NCBI GenBank assembly: GCA_946481025.1
Contig: CAMLNA010000048.1
Span: 1 to 27,772 of the forward strand
DNA: 27,772 bases
Source of the DNA: an uncultured Rivibacter sp.
GTDB taxonomy: Bacteria; Pseudomonadota; Gammaproteobacteria; Burkholderiales; Burkholderiaceae
Reading direction: 5' to 3'
The translations under genes and the position numbers were made by a program. How positions within the stretch are numbered: position 1 is the stretch's first letter; each line of letters begins with the position of its first letter. Shown piece after piece: positions 7,491 through 15,698 of this stretch. Under the pieces are notes generated by a model, which was not told where the DNA came from, did not search any database, and saw only the letters and a list, made by a program, of their open reading frames with translations.

Positions 7491-9125
7491 ATGAGTGCTG
7501 TTCTGGACCAACACGGTCACGTCGCCGGTGACCACGCGCATGACGACCATGCGCACGATCACCCGCACGGCTGGCGCCGCTGGGTGTTTGCCACCAACCA
7601 CAAGGACATCGGGACGCTGTACCTGCTGTTCTCGTTCACGATGCTGATGATCGGCGGCCTGCTGGCGCTGGGCATCCGCACGGAGCTGTTCCAGCCCGGC
7701 CTGCAGTTCGTGAACCCCGAGCTCTTCAACCAGTTCACCACCATGCATGGCCTGATCATGGTGTTCGGCGCCATCATGCCGGCCTTCGTGGGCTTCGCGA
7801 ACTGGATGATCCCGCTGCAGATCGGCGCGTCCGACATGGCCTTCGCGCGGATGAACAACTTCAGCTTCTGGCTGATGATCCCCGCGGCCCTCATGCTGGT
7901 GGGCTCGTTCTTCATGCCCGGCGGCGCGCCCGCCGCGGGTTGGACGCTCTACGCGCCGCTGACGCTGCAGATGGGCCCGTCGATGGACGCCGGCATCTTC
8001 GCGATGCACATCCTGGGCGCGAGCTCGATCATGGGCTCGATCAACATCATCGTGACCATCCTGAACATGCGCGCGCCCGGCATGACGCTGCTGAAGATGC
8101 CGCTGTTCGCCTGGACCTGGCTCATCACCGCCTACCTGCTGATCGCAGTGATGCCGGTGCTGGCAGGCGCCATCACGATGACGCTGACCGACCGCCATTT
8201 CGGCACCAGCTTCTTCAACCCCGCAGGCGGCGGCGACCCGGTGATGTACCAGCACATCTTCTGGTTCTTCGGCCACCCCGAGGTCTACATCATGATCCTG
8301 CCGGCGTTCGGCATCGTGAGCGCCATCGTGCCGGCCTTCGCCCGCAAGAAGCTGTTCGGCTACACCTCCATGGTGTACGCCACCGCGTCGATCGCGATCC
8401 TGTCGTTCATCGTGTGGGCCCACCACATGTTCACCACCGGCATGCCGGTGACGGGCCAGCTGTTCTTCATGTACGCGACCATGCTGATCGCCGTGCCCAC
8501 GGGCGTGAAGATCTTCAACTGGATCGCCACCATGTGGAAGGGCTCGATGACCTTCGAGACGCCCATGCTGTTCTCGGTGGGCTTCATCTTCGTGTTCACG
8601 ATGGGTGGCTTCACCGGCCTCATCCTGTCGATGGCGCCGGTCGACATCCAGCTGCAGGACACCTACTACGTCGTGGCGCACTTCCACTACGTGCTGGTGG
8701 CCGGCTCGCTGTATGCGCTGTTCGCCGGCTTCTATTACTGGGCGCCCAAGTGGACCGGCGTGATGTACTCCGAAACGCGCGGCAAGATCCACTTCTGGGG
8801 CTCGCTGATCGCCTTCAACGTCACGTTCTTCCCGATGCACTTCCTGGGGCTGGCCGGCATGCCGCGCCGGTATGCCGACTACCCGATGCAGTTCACCGAC
8901 TTCAACGTGATCGCCACCCTCGGCGCGTTCTGGTTCGGCCTGATGCAGGTGTACTTCTTCCTCTTCGTCGTGCTGCCGGTGATGCGCGGCAAGGGCGAAA
9001 AGGCGCCGCAGAAGCCCTGGGAAGGCGCCGAAGGCCTGGAATGGGAAGTGCCTTCGCCGGCCCCGTTCCACACGTTCGAGAACCCGCCCAAGCTCGACCC
9101 GACCGCAACCCGCGTGATCGGCTGA
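7491..9125 (+). CDS. coxA: Cytochrome c oxidase subunit I
   Basis: Catalytic heme-copper subunit (ctaD), 544 residues, about 12 membrane helices. Ligands seen: H86 ([12 protein letters not shown]) and H399 for heme a, H397 for heme a3 (HFHYVLV), and H262, H311 and H312 for CuB. H262 and Y266 in HPEVY can form the His-Tyr crosslink. It reduces O2 to water and pumps protons. A GAGG ribosome site lies about 8 nt upstream of the ATG. The first 27 residues contain eight histidines (H8 to H26) interspersed with Asp, before the conserved [15 protein letters not shown] begins. It is followed by the short assembly ORF after 30 nt. Confidence 0.98.
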   Translation: MSAVLDQHGHVAGDHAHDDHAHDHPHGWRRWVFATNHKDIGTLYLLFSFTMLMIGGLLALGIRTELFQPGLQFVNPELFNQFTTMHGLIMVFGAIMPAFVGFANWMIPLQIGASDMAFARMNNFSFWLMIPAALMLVGSFFMPGGAPAAGWTLYAPLTLQMGPSMDAGIFAMHILGASSIMGSINIIVTILNMRAPGMTLLKMPLFAWTWLITAYLLIAVMPVLAGAITMTLTDRHFGTSFFNPAGGGDPVMYQHIFWFFGHPEVYIMILPAFGIVSAIVPAFARKKLFGYTSMVYATASIAILSFIVWAHHMFTTGMPVTGQLFFMYATMLIAVPTGVKIFNWIATMWKGSMTFETPMLFSVGFIFVFTMGGFTGLILSMAPVDIQLQDTYYVVAHFHYVLVAGSLYALFAGFYYWAPKWTGVMYSETRGKIHFWGSLIAFNVTFFPMHFLGLAGMPRRYADYPMQFTDFNVIATLGAFWFGLMQVYFFLFVVLPVMRGKGEKAPQKPWEGAEGLEWEVPSPAPFHTFENPPKLDPTATRVIG

Positions 9126-9155
9126 AGCGAACAGGCCGTTCCGGAGCGAAGTACC

Positions 9156-9269
9156 GTGCCCATCACGCCTGAACAGAAAAAGAGCAACCTGCGCCTGGGG
9201 CTGATCCTGGCGTCGGTTGCCCTGGCGTTCTTTGTCGGCTTCATCGTGAAGCTGGCCCTGTTCAGCTGA
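9156..9269 (+). CDS. Cytochrome oxidase small assembly protein (37 aa)
   Basis: GTG-initiated ORF of 37 residues, preceded by GGAG about 9 nt upstream. The translation starts with MPITPEQKKSNLRL, followed by one hydrophobic helix (about residues 15-35) ending LALFS. It sits between coxA and ctaG with gaps of 30 and 22 nt, tightly inside the operon. I recall very short ORFs in this exact position in Burkholderiales being annotated as cytochrome oxidase small assembly protein. Mechanism is unknown; a role as a small membrane partner of CoxA or CtaG is inferred from position only. The GTG start and small size make it easy to miss. Confidence 0.8.
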   Translation: MPITPEQKKSNLRLGLILASVALAFFVGFIVKLALFS

Positions 9270-9291
9270 GCCAGGTCGCGCAGGTCACGTC

Positions 9292-9924
9292 ATGTCCAGC
9301 GAGCCGACCCGCCCCACCGCCGAGCAGGTGCGCCGCGCCGACAACCGGCGCATGGTCGGCAAGCTGCTGGTCGTGGCACTGATGATGTTCGGCTTCGGCT
9401 ATGCACTGGTGCCGATGTACGACGCGATCTGCTCGGCGCTGGGCATCAACGTGCTGTCGCGCTCCGAGCGCGCACTGCCGGGCATGTCGGACGCGGCCGC
9501 CAACACGCAGGTGGACCGCACCCGCACCATCACCGTCGAGTTCGATGCCAATGCGCGCGGCCCCTGGGACTTCAAGCCCGCAGTGCGTTCGATGCAGGTG
9601 CATCCGGGCGAGCTGTCGACGGTGATGTACGAGTTCAGGAACGTGCAGAACCGCACGATGGCCGCGCAGGCCATTCCGAGCTATGCGCCCAAGCAGGCGA
9701 TGCCGCACTTCAACAAGCTCGAGTGCTTCTGCTTCAGCGAATACACGCTGCAGCCGGGCGAGTCGAAGAACTGGCCGGTGGTGTTCGTGATCGACCCCAA
9801 GCTGCCGAAGGACGTGACCACCATCACGCTGTCCTACACGTTCTTCGAGGTGGGCGGCAAGGTGCCTGCCGCGCCGGCGGGCCAGGCCGCGGCGAAGCCG
9901 GCGGAGCAGGCTGGTGCGGTATGA
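9292..9924 (+). CDS. ctaG: Cytochrome c oxidase assembly protein CtaG/Cox11
   Basis: Copper chaperone that delivers copper to the CuB site of subunit I, 210 residues. A short cytoplasmic N-terminus is followed by one membrane helix (about 21-42), then VPMYDAICSALG and a periplasmic immunoglobulin-like domain. The copper-binding ECFCF motif has C145 and C147. The family-typical NRTMAAQAIPSYAPKQAMPHFNK region is split around it in the expected order. The C-terminus adds a short Ala/Pro-rich tail. Its stop overlaps the start of the DUF2970 gene (ATGA at 9921-9924), so the two are probably translationally coupled. Confidence 0.95.
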   Translation: MSSEPTRPTAEQVRRADNRRMVGKLLVVALMMFGFGYALVPMYDAICSALGINVLSRSERALPGMSDAAANTQVDRTRTITVEFDANARGPWDFKPAVRSMQVHPGELSTVMYEFRNVQNRTMAAQAIPSYAPKQAMPHFNKLECFCFSEYTLQPGESKNWPVVFVIDPKLPKDVTTITLSYTFFEVGGKVPAAPAGQAAAKPAEQAGAV

Positions 9925-10172
9925 CGCAGCACGATCCGCGTCCCGGGGCCGGCCTCAAGGAGGCCGTGCAGCGCAAGGGCTCCTTCTGGCAGACCATGAA
10001 GGCGGTCGCCTGGTCGTTCTTCGGGGTGCGCAAGTCGTCGGACCATGCGCAGGACGTCAGCAAGTTGAACCCGGTGCACGTGATCATCGCGGGCATCATC
10101 GGCGCGGTGATCTTCGTCGCGGTGCTGGTGCTGCTCGTGCGCTGGGTGATCGGCAGCGGCGTGGCCGCCTGA
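9921..10172 (+). CDS. DUF2970 family small membrane protein
   Basis: An 83-residue protein starting MTQHDPRPGAGLKEAV. The family core is SFWQTMKAVAWSFFGVRKS, followed by one transmembrane helix (about 54-78). Proteins of this type are found between ctaG and coxC in many beta- and gammaproteobacteria, and the position suggests a link to oxidase assembly or stability, though no function has been shown as far as I know. The start is fixed by the 4-nt ATGA overlap with ctaG. The gene ends 52 nt before coxC. Confidence 0.88.
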   Translation: MTQHDPRPGAGLKEAVQRKGSFWQTMKAVAWSFFGVRKSSDHAQDVSKLNPVHVIIAGIIGAVIFVAVLVLLVRWVIGSGVAA

Positions 10173-10224
10173 GCGGCAACGGCATGCAGCCAATGAATCA
10201 AGAAATAGGGTACTAGGAGAAAAC

Positions 10225-11109
10225 ATGTCCGCAGCGACGCATCACGGGCACACGCCCTACTACTTCGTGCCGGGCCCCTCGCGGCACCCGGTCATGGCCG
10301 CGATCGGCCTGTTTTTCGTGATCCTCGGGGCGGGCCAGTGGATCAACGGCCACCAATGGGGGGCCTGGTCGCTGCTGTTCGGGCTGCTCTGGTGGGCATT
10401 CGTGCTGTTCCAGTGGTTCGGTGATGCCGTGCGCGAAAGCGAAGGCGGCCTCTACGGCAACCGCATCGACGTGTCGTTCCGCTGGAGCATGAGCTGGTTC
10501 ATCTTCTCGGAGGTGATGTTCTTCGGCGCCTTCTTCGCCGCGCTGTTCTGGTCGCGGCTCTACACGATCCCGACGCTGGGCAGCCTCGAGAACGCCATCC
10601 TGTGGCCCGACTTCAAGGCGGTGTGGCCGAGCATGGCGCCCGGCGCCACCGCGTCGCCCGCCGGTACCGTCGAGCCCTTCACGACCATGGGCCCGTGGCC
10701 CATCCCCACCATCAACACGGCGCTGCTGCTCACCTCGGGCGTCACGCTGACCATCGCCCACCATGCGCTGCGCGCCGGCGAGCGCGCCAAGACCATCCTC
10801 TGGATGTGGGTCACCGTGCTGCTGGGCATCGTGTTCCTGGGCTTCCAGGCCTACGAGTACATGCACGCCTACCGCGACCTGAACCTGAAGCTCAGCTCGG
10901 GCATCTACGGTTCCACCTTCTTCATGCTGACCGGCTTCCACGGCTTCCACGTGTTCGTGGGCATGCTGATGATGCTGTTCATCACGCTGCGGCTGATGAA
11001 GGGGCACTTCACGCCGGAGCGGCACTTCGGCTTCGAAGGTGCAGCGTGGTACTGGCACTTCGTCGACGTCGTGTGGCTGGGGCTGTACGTCATCGTGTAC
11101 TGGTTCTGA
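10225..11109 (+). CDS. coxC: Cytochrome c oxidase subunit III
   Basis: Subunit III (ctaE), 294 residues, with about seven membrane helices. Recognisable features are the N-terminal HTPYYFVPGPSRHPVMA, RIDVSFRWSMSWFIFSEVMFF with the conserved glutamate, FQAYEYMHAY, FFMLTGFHGFHVFVG and the C-terminal YWHFVDVVWLGLYVIVYWF. Subunit III stabilises the catalytic core. A strong ribosome site (AGGAG, about 6 nt before the ATG) starts it. It is the last gene of the coxBA-ctaG-coxC unit and is followed by a strong bidirectional terminator hairpin. Confidence 0.97.
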   Translation: MSAATHHGHTPYYFVPGPSRHPVMAAIGLFFVILGAGQWINGHQWGAWSLLFGLLWWAFVLFQWFGDAVRESEGGLYGNRIDVSFRWSMSWFIFSEVMFFGAFFAALFWSRLYTIPTLGSLENAILWPDFKAVWPSMAPGATASPAGTVEPFTTMGPWPIPTINTALLLTSGVTLTIAHHALRAGERAKTILWMWVTVLLGIVFLGFQAYEYMHAYRDLNLKLSSGIYGSTFFMLTGFHGFHVFVGMLMMLFITLRLMKGHFTPERHFGFEGAAWYWHFVDVVWLGLYVIVYWF

Positions 11110-11133
11110 CCACGGCAGCCGTCAGGCCCAGGA

Positions 11134-11160
11134 ACAAAGAGCGCCGTCGGCGCTCTTTGT
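11134..11160. terminator. Bidirectional terminator between coxC and the twin-TM gene
   Basis: Perfect 12-bp inverted repeat ACAAAGAGCGCC / GGCGCTCTTTGT with a 3-nt loop (GTC). A/T-rich ends on both sides give a T-rich run on either strand. It lies between two convergent genes, so it can stop transcription from both directions. Confidence 0.88.
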
Positions 11161-11175
11161 GCTTTGCGAGGCGAC

Positions 11176-11397
11176 TCAGCGTGAGACCGGCAGGCCGGTC
11201 GGCTGGATCCAGCCGAGCTTGTAGGCCACCAGGATGAAGACGAACAGCGCGACCGACAGACCGACCCGCAGCGCCAGCGCGTGCAGCATGCGGTTGGACT
11301 TCGGTGCGCCGTCGCGTCCGTCCTTCAGCATGGCGCGGCCGGCCATGAACAGGGCGATGAGGATGCCGACGAAGGCCAGCGCGATGACGAGTTTCAT
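11176..11397 (-). CDS. Twin transmembrane protein (DUF2909-like)
   Basis: A 73-residue protein with two membrane helices (about 2-22 and 42-62) joined by a charged loop (LKDGRDGAPKSNRML). The layout and motifs match the twin transmembrane/DUF2909 family, which is regularly found beside cytochrome oxidase genes in proteobacteria. Its function is unknown. It is transcribed against the cox cluster and is divergent from surf1 with 54 nt between starts. A good -10 match, GATAAT (plus-strand 11406-11411), ends only 8 nt before the ATG and no Shine-Dalgarno site is present, so the mRNA may be leaderless. Confidence 0.85.
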   Translation of the reverse strand: MKLVIALAFVGILIALFMAGRAMLKDGRDGAPKSNRMLHALALRVGLSVALFVFILVAYKLGWIQPTGLPVSR

Positions 11398-11451
11398 GGG
11401 GCCGGATTATCCGCCCGGCGCCTTTCGAGCCTTGCGCAGGCCGGCCTTCTG

Positions 11452-12198
11452 ATGAACGTGGACAAGCCCGAGCGCGTGCGCCGCTGGGTCGTGGCAGCAG
11501 CCACCGTTGCCGGCATGGCGGCAACGGCCGCGCTGGGCACCTGGCAGCTCGACCGCGCGGCACAGAAGCAGGCGCTGCAAGCCGCACTCGACCAGCGCAG
11601 CCAGCTGCCCGCGCTGCCCGCCGGCCAGCTGGCGCGCGATCGGGGCGAGGGCGTGGGCCAGCACTATCGCAGCGCGCGCGTGGCCGGTACCTGGCTGGCG
11701 CAGCACACCGTGTTCCTCGAGAACCGGCAGATGAACGGCCGCCCGGGCTTCTACGTCGTGACGCCGCTGCTGCTGGGGCCGGGCGATGCGCTCCTCGTGC
11801 AGCGCGGCTGGGTGCCGCGCGACATGCGGGACCGCGCGCAGGTGCCCAAGGTGCCCACGCCGCCCGGGCCGGTCGTGATCGAAGGCCGCATCGCCCCGGC
11901 ACCCGCCAAGCTTTACGACTTTGCCGGCGGCGAGGCCGGGTCCATCCGGCAAAATCTCGACCCGGAGGTTTTTGCTCGCGAGATCGGAGTGCCGCTGCGC
12001 CCGGTGTCGCTGATGCAGGTTGTGCCGCCCGATCCTGATGACGGCTTGTTGCGGCAATGGTCGCGTCCCGCGGTGGACGTGCACAAGCACTACGGCTATG
12101 CCTTCCAGTGGTTTGCGCTGTGTGCCTTGATGGCAGGTTTGTATGTCTGGTTCCGAATCCTCCGCCCACGGCGTCTCGCTTCCGCCGAGCATCGATAG
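11452..12198 (+). CDS. SURF1 family cytochrome oxidase biogenesis protein
   Basis: SURF1 (Shy1-like) protein of 248 residues that helps insert heme a into subunit I. It has the typical two-helix topology: N-terminal helix within about 12-30, ending in LGTWQLDRAAQK (family GxWQxxR motif), a large periplasmic loop with YVVTPLLL and VQRGWVPRD, and a C-terminal helix YAFQWFALCALMAGLYVWF. The chosen ATG starts MNVDKPERVRRW. Its last 56 nt overlap the next gene in another frame. It begins the second oxidase assembly block, surf1-(SCO-like)-ctaA-cyoE-sco. Confidence 0.93.
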   Translation: MNVDKPERVRRWVVAAATVAGMAATAALGTWQLDRAAQKQALQAALDQRSQLPALPAGQLARDRGEGVGQHYRSARVAGTWLAQHTVFLENRQMNGRPGFYVVTPLLLGPGDALLVQRGWVPRDMRDRAQVPKVPTPPGPVVIEGRIAPAPAKLYDFAGGEAGSIRQNLDPEVFAREIGVPLRPVSLMQVVPPDPDDGLLRQWSRPAVDVHKHYGYAFQWFALCALMAGLYVWFRILRPRRLASAEHR

Positions 12199-12874
12199 CG
12201 CTGCGGCACCGCAGGCGCTGAGCTTTACCGTCCACAGCCTGCCGGCGCCCGAGTTGCCCGCCGAGCGGCGCACGCGCGTCGGGCGCCTGAAGATGCTGAT
12301 GGTGCTGCTCGTGTGTGCGGCGCCGGTGGTGGCGTCCTATTTCACCTACTACGTGGTTCGCCCGCAGGCGCGCAACAACTACGGCCAGCTGATCGAACCA
12401 CCCCGGCCTCTGCCTTCCATGGCCGAGCTGCCCATGACGGACCTGCAGGGCCAGGCGGTGGACCCGGCCGCGCTGCGAGGGCAATGGTTGCTCGTCGTGG
12501 CGGCACAAGGGACTTGCGACGCCAACTGCGAGCAACTGCTCTACCTGCAGCGCCAGCTGCGCGAGTCGCTGGGCCGCGAGAAGGACCGTGTCGATCGCGT
12601 GTGGCTGGTGGCGGGCGAACAGCCGGTGCGGGCTGCCCTGCTGCCTGCGCTCCAGGGCGCGACCGTGCTGCACGCGCAAGCGCAGGCGCTGGGCCGCTGG
12701 CTCCAGCCCGAAGCCGGCGAGCCGGTGGGTGCCCACCTCTACCTGGTCGATCCCATGGGGCGCTGGATGATGCGCTTTCCGGCAGAGCTCGATCCCTCCA
12801 GGGCCAAGAAGGACCTCGACCGCCTGCTGCGCGCGGCGGCCTCCTGGGACAGGGCGGGCCGCGAGGCGAAGTAG
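12143..12874 (+). CDS. SCO-like thioredoxin-fold membrane protein with CxxxC motif, probable oxidase assembly factor
   Basis: A 243-residue protein of no assigned function. It has a polar N-terminus of about 50 residues, one membrane helix (about 51-72), then a periplasmic domain resembling the thioredoxin fold of SCO proteins: LRGQWLLVVAAQGTCDANC (cysteines 125 and 129 as CxxxC), then VWLVAGEQ and HLYLVDPMGRWMMRFP. The CxxxC position and the YLVDPxGR strand parallel SCO1 (CPDVC and YLFDPQGR in the sco gene here). However, the copper-ligand histidine does not line up: H165 of the Sco protein lies well before the DP strand, while the only nearby His here is in HLYLVDP. The start lies inside surf1 (56-nt overlap) and the end is 15 nt before ctaA. 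A role in copper or thiol handling for CuA is an inference. Confidence 0.82.
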   Translation: MSGSESSAHGVSLPPSIDSAAAPQALSFTVHSLPAPELPAERRTRVGRLKMLMVLLVCAAPVVASYFTYYVVRPQARNNYGQLIEPPRPLPSMAELPMTDLQGQAVDPAALRGQWLLVVAAQGTCDANCEQLLYLQRQLRESLGREKDRVDRVWLVAGEQPVRAALLPALQGATVLHAQAQALGRWLQPEAGEPVGAHLYLVDPMGRWMMRFPAELDPSRAKKDLDRLLRAAASWDRAGREAK

Positions 12875-12889
12875 GACGCAGGGCACGAG

Positions 12890-14062
12890 ATGACCTCCTC
12901 ACAAGTCCCGCTCTACAACCTCGAACCGATCTTCGAGGTGTTGCTGCTGGGCGCGCTCGTCGCACTGGTGCCGCTGGGCTGGGTGTGGCGCAAGCATCGC
13001 CACGACGGCCCGGGCGCCTGGTTGAAGGCGCTCACCTGGATGACCCTGTTCCTGACCTTCGACCTCGTGCTGTTCGGCGCCTTCACGCGGCTGACGGACT
13101 CCGGCCTGGGCTGCCCGGACTGGCCGGGCTGCTATGGCAGCGCCAGCCCCTTCGGTGCGCATGCCGAGATCAGCGCTGCTCAGAGCAGCATGCCCACCGG
13201 CCCCGTGACGCACGGCAAGGCGTGGATCGAGATGGTGCACCGCTACTTCGCCACCGGCGTGGGCGCGCTCATCACCGCGCTGATGCTCGCGAGCTGGCTG
13301 CTGCGGCGCCGTGTGGTCGCCGTGTCGCCCTGGTGGTCGACAGTCACTTTCGTGTGGGTGTGCGTGCAGGGTGCGTTCGGCGCGCTCACGGTGACGCTCA
13401 AGCTCTATCCGGCCGTCGTGACCGCACACCTGCTCGGCGGGCTGGTGCTGCTGGGGCTGCTTGCATGGCAGGCGGTGTCGTACGAGCCGCGTCCCCTGCA
13501 GGTGGGCATCAACCTGCGCCGTGCCACCGGCTTCGTGCTGCTGCTCAGCCTTTTCCAGGTGTTGCTGGGCGGCTGGGTCAGCACCAACTACGCCGTGCTC
13601 GCCTGTTCCGACTTCCCCAGGTGCCAGGGGCAGTGGTGGCCGCCCATGGACTTCGACCATGGCTTCACCATCCTGCGTGGCCTGGGAGAAGCCAGCGATG
13701 GCGGAGCGTTGCCGTTCGCCGCGCTCACCGCCATCCACGTGGCCCACCGGATCGGCGCGGTCGTGCTGCTCTGTGCGATCGGCTGGCTCGTCTGGCGCCT
13801 GCTGCACTACGCGCCCCAGGAGCCCCGCCTGCGCCGGTACGCCACCGGGCTGCTGGCGGTGGCGCTGTGGCAGGTGGCTTCCGGCATCAGCAACGTGGTG
13901 CTGGGCTGGCCGCTGCTGGCGGCGCTGGCGCATACCGGCGGCGCGGCGGCATTGATCGTCGTGCTGACGACCTTGCTGGCGCAGGCCTGGCACTGGCGCG
14001 CGCGGCTGGCGCGCCTCAGCGTTGCCGTCTCGGCTGCAGCGGCCTCACGGGCTGCGCAGTAG
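12890..14062 (+). CDS. ctaA: Heme A synthase (COX15/CtaA)
   Basis: Heme A synthase, 390 residues and about eight membrane helices. It oxidises the C8 methyl of heme O to the formyl of heme A. Diagnostic elements are [21 protein letters not shown] split by the membrane edge, and heme-ligand histidine motifs [22 protein letters not shown] and LAHTGGAA. The start ATG follows a weak GCAGGGCACGAG ribosome region. It lies 15 nt after the SCO-like gene and 28 nt before cyoE, whose heme O product is its substrate. Confidence 0.96.
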   Translation: MTSSQVPLYNLEPIFEVLLLGALVALVPLGWVWRKHRHDGPGAWLKALTWMTLFLTFDLVLFGAFTRLTDSGLGCPDWPGCYGSASPFGAHAEISAAQSSMPTGPVTHGKAWIEMVHRYFATGVGALITALMLASWLLRRRVVAVSPWWSTVTFVWVCVQGAFGALTVTLKLYPAVVTAHLLGGLVLLGLLAWQAVSYEPRPLQVGINLRRATGFVLLLSLFQVLLGGWVSTNYAVLACSDFPRCQGQWWPPMDFDHGFTILRGLGEASDGGALPFAALTAIHVAHRIGAVVLLCAIGWLVWRLLHYAPQEPRLRRYATGLLAVALWQVASGISNVVLGWPLLAALAHTGGAAALIVVLTTLLAQAWHWRARLARLSVAVSAAAASRAAQ

Positions 14063-14074
14063 GCGGTCGCTTCC

Positions 14075-14080
14075 TAGAAT
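14075..14080 (+). promoter_or_regulatory. TAGAAT -10-like box directly upstream of cyoE
   Basis: CTAGAATCGC motif with TAGAAT (five of six matches to TATAAT) ending 10 nt before the cyoE ATG. No clear -35 and no Shine-Dalgarno site is seen. It may start a near-leaderless internal transcript for cyoE-sco. Confidence 0.35.
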
Positions 14081-14090
14081 CGCGTTCCAG

Positions 14091-15029
14091 ATGTCCGATA
14101 CCCTCGCCACTTCGAATCCCGCGGCCACGCCGCTGCCGTCGCGCCTGCGCCAGTTTTCGGCGCTGACCAAGCCGCGGGTCGTGCAGCTCATCGTGTTCTG
14201 CGCCGCCATCGGCATGCTGCTCGCCGTGCCGGGGTGGCCGTCGCTGCGTGAATGGCAGCTTGCGCTGGCCGCCACGGTGGGCATCTGGCTGGTGGCCAGC
14301 GCCGCTGCCGCGTTCAACTGCCTGGTCGAACAGCACATCGACGCGAAGATGCGCCGCACCGCATGGCGGCCCACCGCCAAGGGCGAGCTCACCAACACCC
14401 AGACCCTCACGTTCTCGGCGCTGCTGTGCGCGGCCGGCATGGCCGTGCTGTACCTGTGGGTGAACACGCTGACGATGTGGCTCACCTTTGCCACCTTCGT
14501 CGGCTATGCGGTGATCTACACCGTGGTGCTCAAGCCGCTCACACCCCAGAACATCGTGATCGGCGGCGCCTCGGGCGCCATGCCACCGGTGCTGGGCTGG
14601 GCCGCATTGCGCGGCGAGGTGGGGCCGGAGGCGCTGATGCTGTGCCTCATCATCTTCCTGTGGACCCCGCCGCATTTCTGGGCCCTCGCGCTCTATCGCG
14701 CCGACGACTACGCCCGCGCCGGCCTGCCGATGCTGCCGGTCACCCACGGCAACGAATTCACGCGCCTCCAGGTGCTGCTCTACACCATCGTGCTGTTCGC
14801 CGGCACCTTGCTGCCCTTCGTCTACGGCATGAGCGGCTGGATCTACCTGCTGGCGGCCGTGGCCCTCGGCGCCGGCTTCATCGGTTATGGCTGGCGCCTG
14901 TGGCGCCACTACAGCGACACGCTGGCGCGTGCCACCTTCCGCTTCTCGATCGTCCACCTGTCGCTGCTGTTCGCGGCCCTGCTGCTCGACCACTATCTCA
15001 ACCCCTACCTGAAGGGCTGGACCGCATGA
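14091..15029 (+). CDS. cyoE: Protoheme IX farnesyltransferase (heme O synthase)
   Basis: UbiA-superfamily prenyltransferase (ctaB), 312 residues with about nine membrane helices. It adds a farnesyl group to heme b, giving heme O. Visible: [16 protein letters not shown] near the N-terminus, the Asp-containing prenyl-diphosphate region [19 protein letters not shown], and [20 protein letters not shown]. The ATG giving MSDTLATS matches homologue starts; the open frame extends upstream into ctaA but is not needed. No ribosome site is evident. Its TGA overlaps the ATG of sco (ATGA at 15026-15029). Confidence 0.96.
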   Translation: MSDTLATSNPAATPLPSRLRQFSALTKPRVVQLIVFCAAIGMLLAVPGWPSLREWQLALAATVGIWLVASAAAAFNCLVEQHIDAKMRRTAWRPTAKGELTNTQTLTFSALLCAAGMAVLYLWVNTLTMWLTFATFVGYAVIYTVVLKPLTPQNIVIGGASGAMPPVLGWAALRGEVGPEALMLCLIIFLWTPPHFWALALYRADDYARAGLPMLPVTHGNEFTRLQVLLYTIVLFAGTLLPFVYGMSGWIYLLAAVALGAGFIGYGWRLWRHYSDTLARATFRFSIVHLSLLFAALLLDHYLNPYLKGWTA

Positions 15030-15634
15030 CGCTGCTCGACCGACGTGTGTTCGCGCTGGGCGCGCTGGCGGCCCTGGCGGGCTGCAAGCCGATGGGCGGC
15101 GCCGACGGCCCGAAAGGCGCCTTCAAGGCGGTCGACATCACCGGTGCCGACTACGCCAAGGACTTTTCCCTGCCCGACGTGGACGGCAAGGTCCGCACGA
15201 TCGCCGACTTCAAGGGCAAGGCGGTGCTCGTCTTCTTCGGCTTTGCACAATGCCCCGACGTCTGCCCCACGACGATGGCCGAACTGGCGCAGGTGAAAAA
15301 GCAGCTCGGCGCCGAAGGCGAGCGCATCCAGGGCGTGTTCATCACGGTGGACCCCGAGCGCGATACGCCCGAAGTGCTCAAGGGGTATGTCCGGAACTTC
15401 GATCCCAGCTTCGTCGCGTTGCGCGGCACGCCCGAGCAGACCCTGGCCACGGCCAAGGCCTTCAAGATCTTCTACGAGAAGGTGCCGGGCAAGACGCCCG
15501 GCAGCTACACGGTGAATCACACGGCGGCGTCGTACCTGTTCGACCCGCAGGGCAGGGTGCGCCTGTATGTGCGCTACGGCTCGGGGCCGGAGGCGTTGGC
15601 CGCCGACTTCAAGCAGCTGCTGCAAGGCGCCTGA
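15026..15634 (+). CDS. SCO family copper chaperone lipoprotein
   Basis: SCO1/SenC-type protein of 202 residues that delivers copper to, or reduces the cysteines of, the CuA site of subunit II. The N-terminus has a lipobox LAGC at C20, predicting a membrane-anchored lipoprotein. Copper ligands are C76 and C80 (FAQCPDVCP) and H165 ([15 protein letters not shown]). The [10 protein letters not shown] segment is typical. Translation is probably coupled to cyoE by the ATGA overlap. It closes the assembly block and is followed by a terminator before convergent rpoH. Confidence 0.95.
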   Translation: MTLLDRRVFALGALAALAGCKPMGGADGPKGAFKAVDITGADYAKDFSLPDVDGKVRTIADFKGKAVLVFFGFAQCPDVCPTTMAELAQVKKQLGAEGERIQGVFITVDPERDTPEVLKGYVRNFDPSFVALRGTPEQTLATAKAFKIFYEKVPGKTPGSYTVNHTAASYLFDPQGRVRLYVRYGSGPEALAADFKQLLQGA

Positions 15635-15647
15635 CCGACCTGAAACG

Positions 15648-15673
15648 ACGACGGCTCCCGGGGGAGCCGTCGT
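15648..15673. terminator. Bidirectional terminator between sco and rpoH
   Basis: Inverted repeat ACGACGGCTCC / GGAGCCGTCGT (11 bp) with loop CGGG, placed between two convergent genes. The T-tract on either side is short, so strength is uncertain. Confidence 0.7.
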
Positions 15674-15698
15674 TCCGTGTGCCGTGATGGCAGGGTGA

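Noticed and set aside
7476..9071. 531-residue minus-strand frame opposite coxA
   Set aside because: Antisense shadow with extreme His/Arg/Asp content and no recognisable fold; coxA has all its ligands.
12313..14166. 617-residue plus-strand frame across the SCO-like gene, ctaA and cyoE start
   Set aside because: Shadow frame crossing three real gene boundaries, with shuffled Arg/Ala/Gly composition.
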